A stretch of DNA of 57,364 nucleotides from Cryobacterium sp. Y57 (lineage in GTDB: Bacteria > Actinomycetota > Actinomycetes > Actinomycetales > Microbacteriaceae), in contig NZ_PJJL01000063.1 of assembly GCF_002929505.1 (NCBI RefSeq), forward strand, positions 1-57,364, read 5' to 3'. The stretch's first letter is position 1, and each line of letters starts with the position of its first letter. A model generated the notes under the pieces. That model searched no databases and was not told the DNA's origin. It saw only the letters and a program-made list of their open reading frames with translations. A program made the translations under genes and the position numbers. Of this stretch, positions 44,526 to 53,480 are shown piece by piece.

Positions 44526-45920
44526 ATGAAGACCGTGACAGTGTACGTCTCAGCCCTGGACCTGTTTTCCATTGGAATCGGCCCGTCCAGTTCCCACACG
44601 GTGGGCCCGATGCGTGCTGCGCGCCTATTCGCCGAAGACCTCGTGGCAACCGGGCGCCTCAATGCGGTGGGGCGCATCCGCTGCTCATTGTTTGGGTCTC
44701 TGGGGTCAACCGGTCTCGGCCACGGTACGCCCGATGCCGTGCTCGCCGGATTGACCGGTCTGCGCCCGGAAACCTGCGACCCCACTCAGGTGCGTGCAAC
44801 CTGGTCCGGCATCCAGGACGGTGCCAACCTGACCCTGCTTGGCGGGCGCAGCATTCCTATCCATACCAACGACGTGTACTTCGAGCCTCGCACACGCCTA
44901 CCTGGGCACCCGAACGCGCTCACGCTGGCCGCCTATGCGACCGACAGCCGGGCAGATTCCGTTCCTCTCCTCGAGGAGACCTTCTATTCGATCGGTGGCG
45001 GGTTCATCCGCAGGGGCACCGAACGCTCGAGCGCCCAGACCCGCGTCACCCAGCCACTCCCCTATGATTCCAGCGCACAGCTGCTCGCCCTGTGCGAAGC
45101 CCATGACCTGTCGATCTGCGAGGTCGCCCGCGGCAACGAGGAAGCGATTCACGGCGCCGCAGCACTCGACGAGGGACTCGACGCCATCTGGGCGGCCATG
45201 CACGCCTGCGTGGAGGCCGGACTCAGCACCACCGGCGTGCTGCCGGGCGGCCTCAACGTCAAGCGCCGGGCATCCGCGGTACGGATCCGCTTGGAAGAAT
45301 ATGACGGGCTGGCCCTGTGCGACCACGACACGTCAACAGAATGGCTGCACGCCTTCGCGCTCGCCGTCAATGAGGAGAACGCGGCGGGCGGAAGAGTCGT
45401 CACCGCGCCGACGAACGGGGCGGCTGGCATCATCCCCGCCGTCGGCCATTACTACCTGCGTTTCGTTCCAGGGGCGGATGCTGCCGGTATTCGTCGGTAC
45501 CTGCTCACGGCCGTCGCCATCGGCTCCCTGGTGAAGGCCAACGCCTCGATCTCAGGGGCGGAGGGCGGTTGCCAGGCTGAGGTCGGCGCCGCGTGCGCCA
45601 TGGCTTCTGGCGCACTCTGCGCCGTGCTCGGTGGAACGCCGCGTCAGGTCGAGAATGCGGCGGAGATCGCGATGGAACATCACCTCGGGCTCACCTGCGA
45701 CCCGGTCGGCGGGCTCGTGCAGGTTCCCTGCATCGAGCGCAACGCGATCGCCTCATCGACGGCGGTATCGGCGGCACGTCTGGCGCTGCACGGCGACGGA
45801 ACACACCTGGTTTCACTCGACACCGTAATCGAGACAATGCGGCAGACCGGACTCGACATGATGACGAAGTACAAGGAAACCAGCGAGGGCGGGCTTGCAG
45901 TCAACGTCATCGAATGCTGA
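44526..45920 (+). CDS. sdaA: L-serine ammonia-lyase (iron-sulfur, single-chain)
   Basis: Deaminates L-serine to pyruvate and ammonia using a [4Fe-4S] cluster. The 464-residue single chain joins the beta part (LFSIGIGPSSSHTVGPMRAA at the start) to the alpha part. Cluster cysteines fit GGCQAEVGAACAMASG and TCDPVGGLVQVPCIERNAI. The ATG at 44526 starts the family N-terminus; a GTG three codons on is an alternative, and the longer upstream frame overlaps the WxL gene and is not coding. A short CCCC/GGGG hairpin follows the stop. Confidence 0.95.
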   Translation: MKTVTVYVSALDLFSIGIGPSSSHTVGPMRAARLFAEDLVATGRLNAVGRIRCSLFGSLGSTGLGHGTPDAVLAGLTGLRPETCDPTQVRATWSGIQDGANLTLLGGRSIPIHTNDVYFEPRTRLPGHPNALTLAAYATDSRADSVPLLEETFYSIGGGFIRRGTERSSAQTRVTQPLPYDSSAQLLALCEAHDLSICEVARGNEEAIHGAAALDEGLDAIWAAMHACVEAGLSTTGVLPGGLNVKRRASAVRIRLEEYDGLALCDHDTSTEWLHAFALAVNEENAAGGRVVTAPTNGAAGIIPAVGHYYLRFVPGADAAGIRRYLLTAVAIGSLVKANASISGAEGGCQAEVGAACAMASGALCAVLGGTPRQVENAAEIAMEHHLGLTCDPVGGLVQVPCIERNAIASSTAVSAARLALHGDGTHLVSLDTVIETMRQTGLDMMTKYKETSEGGLAVNVIEC

Positions 45921-46037
45921 GCGCAACACCCCGAACGGGGGTAATCGACTCGGTCGAGCCACCACGCGTTCAGCCTAAGCTGGCTGAGTGCGCGCATAGC
46001 CGCCGTCACAGTGTGTCTCAGAAAGCAGGGTTGAACC

Positions 46038-46520
46038 ATTCGCAGCTCACTCGTACGTCGCCCGTGGGGCATCATCGTTACCGCTGTCCTACTCGTGGCG
46101 GTGGCTGGCTGTGCCGGTGAACCTGCTCCGGCCGTCACTGTGACGATCACCCCGACTGTGCCCCCCACTCCCACCCCGAGCCCCACGCCGACACCGACGC
46201 CGGTTCCCACCGAAGAGCCGGCGCTTATTCCCAACCCAACGGTTCCCGACCTCGTTCCCAACGCGGAACCCGTGCCCCTGCCGCAGGGACCCGCCGCCGA
46301 CCAGGGCAGCACACCGGGTGCCCGCGGCACAACGACCGCTGACGGTGCGGGAGCCCTGCTCACCTATACGGTCGTCGAGGGCGACGCGTTCTTCGACATC
46401 GCCCAACGATTCAACGTTCCGGTTCAACTTATGCTCACCATGAACCCCTCGGTTCCGGGGCTCGGCGAAAACATCTATATCAAGCAGATCATCAACCTGG
46501 ACTGGACCACCACCCGGTAG
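46038..46520 (+). CDS. LysM-domain lipoprotein, start uncertain (ATT?)
   Basis: Lipoprotein with a wall-binding LysM domain. In frame one reads a basic N-terminus, a hydrophobic stretch (WGIIVTAVLLVAVAGC) and a lipobox cysteine, then a Pro/Thr linker (PTPTPSPTPTPTPVPTEEP) and a C-terminal LysM (LTYTVVEGDAFFDIAQRF ... MNPSVPGLGENIYIKQ). No ATG, GTG or TTG precedes the signal sequence before an upstream stop. The only fitting codon is ATT at 46038, one base from ATG, about 7 bases after GCAGGG. The GTG at 46095 would cut off the signal. It may be an ATT start, a mutated start or a base error. It may bind the wall near the WxL proteins. Confidence 0.7.
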   Translation: MRSSLVRRPWGIIVTAVLLVAVAGCAGEPAPAVTVTITPTVPPTPTPSPTPTPTPVPTEEPALIPNPTVPDLVPNAEPVPLPQGPAADQGSTPGARGTTTADGAGALLTYTVVEGDAFFDIAQRFNVPVQLMLTMNPSVPGLGENIYIKQIINLDWTTTR

Positions 46521-46560
46521 CCGGATGTCGCCCGATGTCGCCGGATGTCGCCGGATGACT
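46521..46560. repeat. 10-bp tandem repeat, four units
   Basis: Four consecutive copies of CCGGATGTCG (the second has one change, the last three) directly follow the LysM gene stop. It is probably a slippage product; no function is evident. Confidence 0.8.
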
Positions 46561-46612
46561 TGCCCGGGCGCCGGTTCTGCCCCGTGTCGGCGGCCGCCGC
46601 TAGCCTTATGTC

Positions 46613-47509
46613 ATGAGTTCTCCCGTTCCTTCGTCGCCCGTCGTCTCCACGCAGTGGCTGGCCGATCATCTCGGTTCCGACCACCTCGTCATTCTCGACG
46701 CCACCGTGCTCGCGCTCGCACCGTCAGATTCCGGGCCGCGCTACCTCAGCGGGCGTGATGACTATCTCACCAAGGGGCACATTCCCGGAGCGGTGTTCGC
46801 TGACTTGTTCGACGTCTTCTCCGACCCAGCGGGTGAATTCGATTTCTCCCGGCCGAGCGCCGATCTATTTGAGGCGGCCGCAGCATCCGTCGGCATCGAC
46901 AACACCACGACCGTCGTCGTTTACGATGCCGTGGTGGGACAGTGGGCTGCCCGCATCTGGTGGCTGTTTCGCGCTTTCGGCTACGACAATGTCGCCGTGC
47001 TCGACGGCGGTCTCACCAAGTGGCACGCTGAGACCCGCCCGTTCGCCACCGGCGGAACGCGACCACAAGTCGTCGGCGGCTTCACGGCCACCCCGCGTCC
47101 CGAGCTGTGGGTCGACAAGAGCTTCGTCGAGTCGATCATCGCCGGCACAGCGGATGCCGCCCTTGTCTGCTCCGTTCCGCCGGCGGAATTCGCCGGTACG
47201 GCCGGGTCACGCCCGCGCGTCGGACACATTCCCGGCAGCGTCAACCTTCCGGCCGGCACACTCGTCGACCCCGCCACGAATACGTTCCTGCGCGGCGACC
47301 AGCTCCGGGCAACGGTCGCCCCATCCGTGGCGGCGTCGGCAGCTGGGGCGTCGGGCCACCTGGTGACTTACTGCGGTGGCGGAATCGCGGCATCTGCCAG
47401 CGCCCTCGCTCTCATCCGTGCCGGCCACGAGCACGTCTCCATCTACGACGGTTCGCTCAATGAGTGGGCCGCCGACGCCTCCGCTCCGCTCCGAGCGCCG
47501 GGCGTTTAG
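46613..47509 (+). CDS. Sulfurtransferase (rhodanese / 3-mercaptopyruvate type)
   Basis: Two-domain sulfur transferase of 298 residues. The first rhodanese domain (about 10-155) is non-catalytic, with YLSGRDDYLTKGHIPGAVFADL and VVYDAVVGQWAARIWWLF. The second carries the active-site loop VTYCGGGIAASASALAL, whose cysteine accepts sulfur. The loop sequence is closer to thiosulfate or mercaptopyruvate transferases of actinobacteria than to the animal enzyme; the donor cannot be told. It ends 27 bases from the convergent helicase gene. Confidence 0.92.
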   Translation: MSSPVPSSPVVSTQWLADHLGSDHLVILDATVLALAPSDSGPRYLSGRDDYLTKGHIPGAVFADLFDVFSDPAGEFDFSRPSADLFEAAAASVGIDNTTTVVVYDAVVGQWAARIWWLFRAFGYDNVAVLDGGLTKWHAETRPFATGGTRPQVVGGFTATPRPELWVDKSFVESIIAGTADAALVCSVPPAEFAGTAGSRPRVGHIPGSVNLPAGTLVDPATNTFLRGDQLRATVAPSVAASAAGASGHLVTYCGGGIAASASALALIRAGHEHVSIYDGSLNEWAADASAPLRAPGV

Positions 47510-47536
47510 CGCCGTGATCTCTCCGGGCGGGTAGCG

Positions 47537-50035
47537 CTACAACCGGTTGACACCGGTCACGCGCACGACCGCCGCGCCGAGTTCATCGGAGCCGGCGAGG
47601 TTCACGCTCGCGCTGATCCCCCAGTCATGGTCACCGGCCGGGTCGTCGATAATCTGGCGCACGGTCCATTCCTCGGGCCCCTCCTCGATGATGAGCAGGT
47701 CAGAACTGCGGGCGTTATTGCCGGTGAGTATCTCGTCATGCTCGGCAAAGTAGCCGTCCATTGCTTCAGCCCAGACATCATCCGAGTAGCCGTGCTCCCG
47801 GTCGAGTTCGCCGAGCTCGTCGTAGTGCTCCAAAGCGGCGAGCTGCACCCGGCGGAACAGCTCGTTGCGCACCAGAATACGAAAAGCTCGCACGTTGGTG
47901 GTAAGTCGACGCGGTGGCGGAGGCAAAATCGTGTGTGCGTCTGCCTCGTGCGCGGCAAGATCGGGGTGCAGCAATTCTTCCCACTCGTCGAGCAGGCTCG
48001 AGTCCACCTGGCGAACGAGCTCACCGAGCCATTCGATCAGGTCGAGCAGGTCTTCGTTCTTTGCCTCGTCGGGAATAGTCTGCCGGGCTGCCCGGTACGC
48101 GTCCGACAGGTAGCGCAACACGACACCCTCGCTGCGGGCGAGCTTGTAGAACGCGATGAATTCGCCAAAGGACATGGCCCTCTCGTACATATCGCGTACG
48201 ACGGACTTGGGCTTGAGTTCAAAGTCGGCGATCCACGGCTGGGAAGCCTTATAGGTGTCGAAGGTGTAGTTCAGCAATTCTTCGAGCGGCTTGGGGTGCG
48301 TGATCTCCTCGAGCAGCGCCATCCGCTCGTCGTATTCGATGCCCTCACGCTTCATCGCGTTCACGGCCTCGCCGCGGGCGGCGAATTGCTGCCCCATGAG
48401 CACGGGCCGCGGATCGTCGAGGGTTGACTCCAGAATCGAAATCATGTCGAGCGAATAGGTGGGCGCTTCCGGATCGAGCAGTTCGAACGCGGCCAGCGCA
48501 AACGGCGACAGCGGCTGGTTGAGCGCAAAGTTCGCCTGGAGATCGACGGTCAAACGGATGCTGCCGCTCGCGCTCTGCTCCACGATTCCGGCTTCGCGCA
48601 GGGTCTTGTAGATACCCAGAGCCCGCCGGGCCAAAACCAGTTGACGCTTCCAGGGCTCGTGGTTGTCAAAGATGAGGGAACGCACGTGGGCGAAAGCATC
48701 GCCGCCGCGGCCGATCACATTGATAAGCATCGCGGCGGTCATCTGCATGCTCGACGAGAGGGTCTCGGGTTCAGCGTCGACCAACCGACGGAAGCTCGGT
48801 TCGCCCCAGGACACAAAGCCGTCCGGCGCCTTCTTACGCACGATTTTGCGTTTCTTTTTGGGATCATCGCCGGCTTTCTCGATGGCCTTGAGATTGTCGC
48901 TCTCATGCTCGGGCGCCTGAATCACCACCGTTCCTGCGGTGTCATAGCCCGCCCGCCCGGCCCGGCCCGCGATCTGGTGAAACTCGCGCACGTTCACCTG
49001 ACGCATTTTCACACCATCATATTTGGTGAGGGCGGTGAACAGCACGGTGCGAATGGGCACATTGATGCCAACGCCGAGGGTGTCTGTGCCGCAGATAACC
49101 CGCAGGTAACCGCGCTGCGCGAGCTGCTCCACCAGGCGGCGGTATTTCGGCAGCATGCCGGCATGGTGCACGCCGATCCCCATGCGGATGAGCCGGGACA
49201 GGGTCTTGCCGAAACTGGTGGTGAACCGAAACTCGCCGATCAGCTCGGCAATCACGTCTCGCTGCTCCCGGGATGCCACCTTCGCGCTCGCAAGAGCCTG
49301 AGCACGTTCCAGTGCAGCCGCCTGAGAGAAGTGCACGATGTACACCGGCGCTTTATCGGTGTGCAGCAGCTCTTCCACCGTTTCGTGCACCGGAGTCTGC
49401 TCGTAGTAATAGCTGAGCGGAACCGGGCGCTCCACCCCGGTGACGACCGCGGTGGCCCGCCCGGTACGCCGGGTCAGGTCATCGCTGATGAATTTCACGT
49501 CGCCGAGTGTGGCCGACATGAGGATGAACTGTACCCGGGGCAACAGCAGCAAGGGAACCTGCCAAGCCCAGCCGCGCTCCGGGTCCCCGTAGAAATGGAA
49601 TTCATCCATAACGACGAGGTCGACCTCGGTATCTTCGCCGTTCCTCAGGGCGAGATTGGCGAGAATCTCGGCGGTGCAGCAGATGATTGGAGCGTCGGCG
49701 TTGACGCTCGAGTCCCCGGTCATCATGCCGACGTTCTCAGCCCCGAAAGTTTCGACCAGAGAGAAGAACTTCTCACTCACGAGAGCCTTGATCGGCGCGG
49801 TGTAGAAGCTGCGTTTACCGGCGGAGAGCGCCGCGAAATGCGCTCCGACGGCCACGAGCGATTTGCCGGTTCCCGTCGGTGTGCTCAGGATGAGGTTGGC
49901 CCCCGAGACGATCTCGATGACCGCTTCCTCCTGCGCCGGGTACAGGGTGAGGCCCTGTTCGGTCGCCCAGGTTTCAAACGCCTCGAAGAGAGCGTCGGGA
50001 TCGGTTTCGTTTTCGAGGCGCGCAAGCAGAGACAT
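47537..50035 (-). CDS. DUF3516-type Ski2-like DEAD/DEAH helicase
   Basis: Superfamily 2 helicase of 832 residues, probably acting on RNA. Motif I STPTGTGKS at 51-59, motif II DEFH at 144-147, motif III SATLGD and motif VI QIAGRAGRAGYD are in order in the first ~400 residues. The second half is the DUF3516 region found in actinobacterial members, ending with a conserved-looking block before VRVTGVNRL. The start ATG has GAGGGA upstream. It stands alone on the minus strand, divergent from the molybdoenzyme gene with a palindromic repeat between them. Confidence 0.93.
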   Translation of the reverse strand: MSLLARLENETDPDALFEAFETWATEQGLTLYPAQEEAVIEIVSGANLILSTPTGTGKSLVAVGAHFAALSAGKRSFYTAPIKALVSEKFFSLVETFGAENVGMMTGDSSVNADAPIICCTAEILANLALRNGEDTEVDLVVMDEFHFYGDPERGWAWQVPLLLLPRVQFILMSATLGDVKFISDDLTRRTGRATAVVTGVERPVPLSYYYEQTPVHETVEELLHTDKAPVYIVHFSQAAALERAQALASAKVASREQRDVIAELIGEFRFTTSFGKTLSRLIRMGIGVHHAGMLPKYRRLVEQLAQRGYLRVICGTDTLGVGINVPIRTVLFTALTKYDGVKMRQVNVREFHQIAGRAGRAGYDTAGTVVIQAPEHESDNLKAIEKAGDDPKKKRKIVRKKAPDGFVSWGEPSFRRLVDAEPETLSSSMQMTAAMLINVIGRGGDAFAHVRSLIFDNHEPWKRQLVLARRALGIYKTLREAGIVEQSASGSIRLTVDLQANFALNQPLSPFALAAFELLDPEAPTYSLDMISILESTLDDPRPVLMGQQFAARGEAVNAMKREGIEYDERMALLEEITHPKPLEELLNYTFDTYKASQPWIADFELKPKSVVRDMYERAMSFGEFIAFYKLARSEGVVLRYLSDAYRAARQTIPDEAKNEDLLDLIEWLGELVRQVDSSLLDEWEELLHPDLAAHEADAHTILPPPPRRLTTNVRAFRILVRNELFRRVQLAALEHYDELGELDREHGYSDDVWAEAMDGYFAEHDEILTGNNARSSDLLIIEEGPEEWTVRQIIDDPAGDHDWGISASVNLAGSDELGAAVVRVTGVNRL

Positions 50036-50381
50036 AGTCCCTCAAGACTGCACTACTTCGCACCGTGTCTTCGACTTTCCCCTTCTCGTCTTTATAACCG
50101 TCCCCTTTCGCCGCACACCCGCTCGGCCATCGCGCATAACTCCTGCAATTCGCGAGCCGCCGGAACACTCGGCGCGAAAAGTCGGGCAGGTTCGGCGCCC
50201 CGGCCCCAAATTGCAGGAGTTATGCGCGGTCACTGGCCGGTCTGGTGCCCCTGTGGATGGTCGGTAGAACTTGCTGAATTGGCCACCAAGCCGAGCCACA
50301 AAAATATTGCGGACGTCTGACGAAACCCACAGAGGCCCCTGGCCGGGTGGCAATCACAGTCGCCCGTTCTAGGCTGGACAC
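50036..50381. other. Intergenic region with palindromic repeat
   Basis: A 346-base gap between divergent genes. It contains the 98-bp palindromic repeat (50131-50228) and, on each side, space for promoters of the helicase and molybdoenzyme genes. No small gene is convincing here. Confidence 0.6.
50131..50228. repeat. Palindromic intergenic repeat, copy 2
   Basis: Perfect 20-bp inverted ends: CGCGCATAACTCCTGCAATT and its exact complement, enclosing a GC-rich 58-bp middle. The ends match copy 1 at 30659-30750, whereas the middle does not align well. No transposase or RAYT gene is in the window. Confidence 0.85.
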
Positions 50382-51998
50382 ATGGTCTACGTCACTCCTG
50401 ACACTGCGGTTGCTCCGCCACACCGTGCTCAGACACTTTGGCGCCCGGCGGCCGCCGGTCTGGCTGCCGCCCTCGCCGGTCTCGGCGTGGCCGAATTGAC
50501 CGCGGTCTGGATCGCCCCCGGCGCCAGCCCAGTGCTGACGGTCGGTGTCCTCGTCATCGACATCGTTCCGGCCGGCGTCAAGGATCTCGTCATCAGCTTG
50601 TTCGGCACGGCCGACAAGATCGTGCTGATCGTGACCATCGTGCTCGTGCTGCTCCTGGTCGCCGCCTTGGCCGGCATTCTCGAGAGTCGACGCCCACCAT
50701 TCGGCCGCCTGCTGGTGGTGCTCATCGGCGCGATCGCCCTGTTCGCGGCGCTCTCCCGTTCGAGCGCCTCGACCCTCGACGCGGTCCCAGCCGTCGTGGC
50801 TATGGGGGTCGCGGCCATCGCGCTGACCTTTCTCACGACCCGGCTGCCCGTCGATCGCCGCACCGGGTACACCGCCACGGCATCGACGCCGGAACAGGTG
50901 CCGGCGCGCGTCGACGGCAGCGGTCCAGGCCGTCGCCGCTTCCTTGTTTACACCGCAATCACCGCGGGCATCGGCCTGCTGGCTCTGACCGGCGCACAGT
51001 TCAGTGCCGCAGCCACCCGGGCAGCGGATGCTGCGCGCGCGCTATTTCCACTGCCCACGCCATCCGTTCGCGCCGCCGCGATTCCGGCCGGGGCGAGCCT
51101 CAACGTGGCAGGGATCACCCCTTTGATCACCCCGAACGCCGACTTCTACCGCATCGACACCGCCTTGAGCGTGCCGCGCATCGACCCGACCACCTGGCGG
51201 CTGAAGGTCACCGGCATGGTCGAGAACGAGGTCGAGATCGATTTCGCCGAGCTGCTCGCCCTGCCGCTGGAAGAGAGCACGACCACCTTGGCCTGCGTGT
51301 CGAACTACGTCGGCGGCGACCTGATCGGCAACGCTACCTGGCTCGGCTACCCCATTCGCGCGCTGCTGGCGCGGGCCAAGCCCACGGATGGTGCCGATAT
51401 GGTGCTCTCGACCAGCCAGGACGGCTTCACCGCCGGCACCCCGATCGAGGCGCTTACCGACGGCCGCAACGCCATCCTCGCCGTCGGCATGAACGGCGAA
51501 CCGCTCCCCCTCGAACACGGTTATCCGGTGCGCATGGTCGTGCCCGGCTTGTACGGCTATGTCTCGGCGACGAAATGGGTCGTCGAACTCAAACTCACCC
51601 GGTTCGACCAGGAGCAGGGCTATTGGACCCCGCGCGGTTGGTCAGCACAAGGACCGGTCAAGCTCTCCTCCCGCATCGACGTGCCCCGCCAGGGAACCTC
51701 GGTATCCGCCGGGTCAATCGTCGTTGCCGGTGTGGCCTGGTCGCAGCAGGTGGGGATCAGCGCGGTCGCCGTGCAGATCGACGACGGGCCCTGGCAGGAC
51801 GCCGCCCTCGCCGACGCGATCTCGGTCGATACCTGGCGTCAATGGGCGTACACCTGGAACAACGCGGGCGCCGGCGACCACACCATCAGGGTGCGGGCAA
51901 CGGATGCCGCGGGCCTCGTGCAGACGTCGGCCACCGCCGACGTCGCCCCGGACGGCGCCACCGGACTGCACGAAATCTCGGTATCCGTCTCGGCGTGA
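50382..51998 (+). CDS. Membrane-bound molybdopterin oxidoreductase (sulfite-oxidase fold)
   Basis: 538 residues. About four membrane helices fill residues 20-155, followed by a linker and a fifth helix (about 187-206) preceded by GPGRRRFLVY, a twin-arginine-like motif. The outer part is a sulfite-oxidase-type molybdopterin domain (about 245-430) with the probable molybdenum ligand Cys305 in TTLACVSNYVGGDLIGN and a C-terminal dimerisation domain (about 435-538). The layout fits actinobacterial membrane proteins whose first helices use Sec and the last uses Tat. The substrate is unknown. tatC and tatA are 2-3 kb away. Confidence 0.88.
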   Translation: MVYVTPDTAVAPPHRAQTLWRPAAAGLAAALAGLGVAELTAVWIAPGASPVLTVGVLVIDIVPAGVKDLVISLFGTADKIVLIVTIVLVLLLVAALAGILESRRPPFGRLLVVLIGAIALFAALSRSSASTLDAVPAVVAMGVAAIALTFLTTRLPVDRRTGYTATASTPEQVPARVDGSGPGRRRFLVYTAITAGIGLLALTGAQFSAAATRAADAARALFPLPTPSVRAAAIPAGASLNVAGITPLITPNADFYRIDTALSVPRIDPTTWRLKVTGMVENEVEIDFAELLALPLEESTTTLACVSNYVGGDLIGNATWLGYPIRALLARAKPTDGADMVLSTSQDGFTAGTPIEALTDGRNAILAVGMNGEPLPLEHGYPVRMVVPGLYGYVSATKWVVELKLTRFDQEQGYWTPRGWSAQGPVKLSSRIDVPRQGTSVSAGSIVVAGVAWSQQVGISAVAVQIDDGPWQDAALADAISVDTWRQWAYTWNNAGAGDHTIRVRATDAAGLVQTSATADVAPDGATGLHEISVSVSA

Positions 51999-52023
51999 CC
52001 TGCTCGGCGTGACCTGCTCGGCG
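51989..52023. repeat. 14-bp tandem duplication over the stop codon
   Basis: CTCGGCGTGACCTG occurs twice in a row, plus half a unit; the first copy holds the TGA stop of the molybdoenzyme gene. A recent slippage event that leaves the protein unchanged. Confidence 0.8.
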
Positions 52024-52311
52024 CGGGCTGGACGATGTGCCCGGCCGCCGAACCAGTGATGATCGCGTCGGGAGAACATCGGTGAGCGGATGCTGGCCGC
52101 TTACGTATCCCCGCCGATGCCGCCGGGTGCAGATGGTGCCTTGCTGTCGCACCGAGAGCGAGGCAAGACGCGATACCGGGGGTTACGCCTCGGCGGGAGA
52201 TGCGGGTGTGGCCAGAACCTCCCCGTCAGACGTGTGCGGGAGTACCGCCACTCAGCGAGAGTCGAACCTCTCGGTCAGTGACGATAATCCCGCACCAGGG
52301 ATCGGTGTTCC
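52000..52311. other. Intergenic region without a recognisable gene
   Basis: A 312-base gap between the convergent molybdoenzyme and ferritin-like genes. Short open frames exist but look random. A GAGAG..CTCTC motif near 52255 resembles a tRNA T-arm, but no cloverleaf forms. I see no clear terminator with a U-tract. Confidence 0.5.
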
Positions 52312-53265
52312 CTAGCCGTTGGCCCCGCTGGTGTTGATGACGCCGTTCACACCGGCCGGGAAGAACCCGCCCGACTTCACGGGCGCCGCATTGAGGTAGG
52401 CGATGTTGAGCACCTGCGCGGCGCTGCGGCTGAAGACCAGGCCGTTGGCGTCGGTCGGCACCAGGTTCGACATCGACGCGGTGCCAATGCCCTGATCGAG
52501 GTCGGTCGGACCGTCGACGGCGTCGCGCAGATCGGAGATCTTCTGCACGGTCGTGTACACCGAGGGAAGCGCGATGCCGAGTGCGTACAGCGTGCTGCGG
52601 ATGACGCCGGCGTGATAGGCCTCGACCGCAAGCAGCCCGGCGGCCGCTTCGAGAAATGTCTTGTTCGTGATCAGCGGCGCGGCGCCCTTGTACGCGGTGA
52701 CTCCGACATCCTCGAAGATGAACGCCCCGAAGAGGAAGTTCGCCTCATTGGCGTACACGTCGAATTTCTGACCGGGCTTGACCAGACCGGCCGCCTGGGC
52801 AGCGGCCGTGAAGCTCGCGTCGAGGTTGATCTTGGGGCGAGACACCTTTGCACTGCCCAGGGCCGACCGCAGGAAGGCCACGTGGGACTTCTCGTCGGCG
52901 GCGATTTCATCGGCATACCTCTTGATGATTGAGGTCTTGAAGTGCACCATGCGGCCGCCGGTCACACCGCCGCGCGTGCCGGTTCCCGTAGTCATGCTGT
53001 CGGGCAGCCCGCGGCCGGTTGTCGCCCGCAGGTAGAACTCGGCCTCGAGGTATTCGAGGTTGAGGGCGAAGTTCAAGATGGCCGAATCGCTCGGCGCCTC
53101 CGCCGGGCCGGTGGATTCGGCAGCCAGCGCCGGACTACCGGTAGCGAGCACCGCTGCTCCTACACCGAAGCCCGCCACACCCGCCGCACGTAGAAAGTTT
53201 CGGCGATCCGACGAACTCTCTGCGCTGCGATTAATGGCATTAGTGATAAAACCCTGATCAAACAT
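52312..53265 (-). CDS. Tat-exported ferritin-like (desiccation-related type) protein
   Basis: 317 residues. The N-terminus has a twin-arginine signal, SSDRRNFLRAAGVAGF (Arg21-Arg22), with likely cleavage after SPALA (about 48). The mature part is a ferritin-like four-helix domain: NLEYLEAEFYLRAT, DEKSHVAFLRSAL, FEDVGVTAYKG and VEAYHAGVIRSTLYAL carry the Glu/His pattern of a metal site. It resembles plant and bacterial desiccation-related proteins of unknown activity. A zinc/iron-type palindrome lies ~110 bases upstream. As a folded metal-binding export it suits the nearby Tat genes. Confidence 0.88.
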   Translation of the reverse strand: MFDQGFITNAINRSAESSSDRRNFLRAAGVAGFGVGAAVLATGSPALAAESTGPAEAPSDSAILNFALNLEYLEAEFYLRATTGRGLPDSMTTGTGTRGGVTGGRMVHFKTSIIKRYADEIAADEKSHVAFLRSALGSAKVSRPKINLDASFTAAAQAAGLVKPGQKFDVYANEANFLFGAFIFEDVGVTAYKGAAPLITNKTFLEAAAGLLAVEAYHAGVIRSTLYALGIALPSVYTTVQKISDLRDAVDGPTDLDQGIGTASMSNLVPTDANGLVFSRSAAQVLNIAYLNAAPVKSGGFFPAGVNGVINTSGANG

Positions 53266-53376
53266 TCCAGTTCTCCTGACGGTAAGTGAACGTTCCGGGT
53301 ATGGGTCAGTAACACCGGTAACGTACCCTCGGAACTTACTCTCGTGTCAGGGTGGACAAAAGTTGTAAGCAAACGA

Positions 53377-53391
53377 TAAGAATCATTCTCA
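53377..53391. promoter_or_regulatory. Zur/Fur-like palindrome upstream of the ferritin-like gene
   Basis: TAAGAATCATTCTCA is a 7-1-7 palindrome with one mismatch between arms, close to the actinobacterial Zur consensus TGAAAATCATTTTCA. It lies about 112 bases before the ferritin-like start and downstream of the tatC stop. Metal control of the gene is inferred. Confidence 0.45.
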
Positions 53392-53480
53392 CTTTTGTGC
53401 ATGTGCAGTTGACTGCGCTTTTTTTGCGCGCCATCGAGCGTGCCGTCTCGGTGAAATCATCGAGACGGAGCGATCGTAAA

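Noticed and set aside
43753..44529. 258-residue frame overlapping the short WxL gene
   Set aside because: Out of frame with a recognisable WxL protein; Arg/His-rich low-complexity shadow.
48641..50320. 559-residue open frame antisense to the DUF3516 helicase
   Set aside because: No motif, and the helicase motifs on the other strand are intact.
52230..52290. tRNA or tRNA fragment
   Set aside because: Only a T-arm-like motif is present; no acceptor or anticodon stem can be formed.
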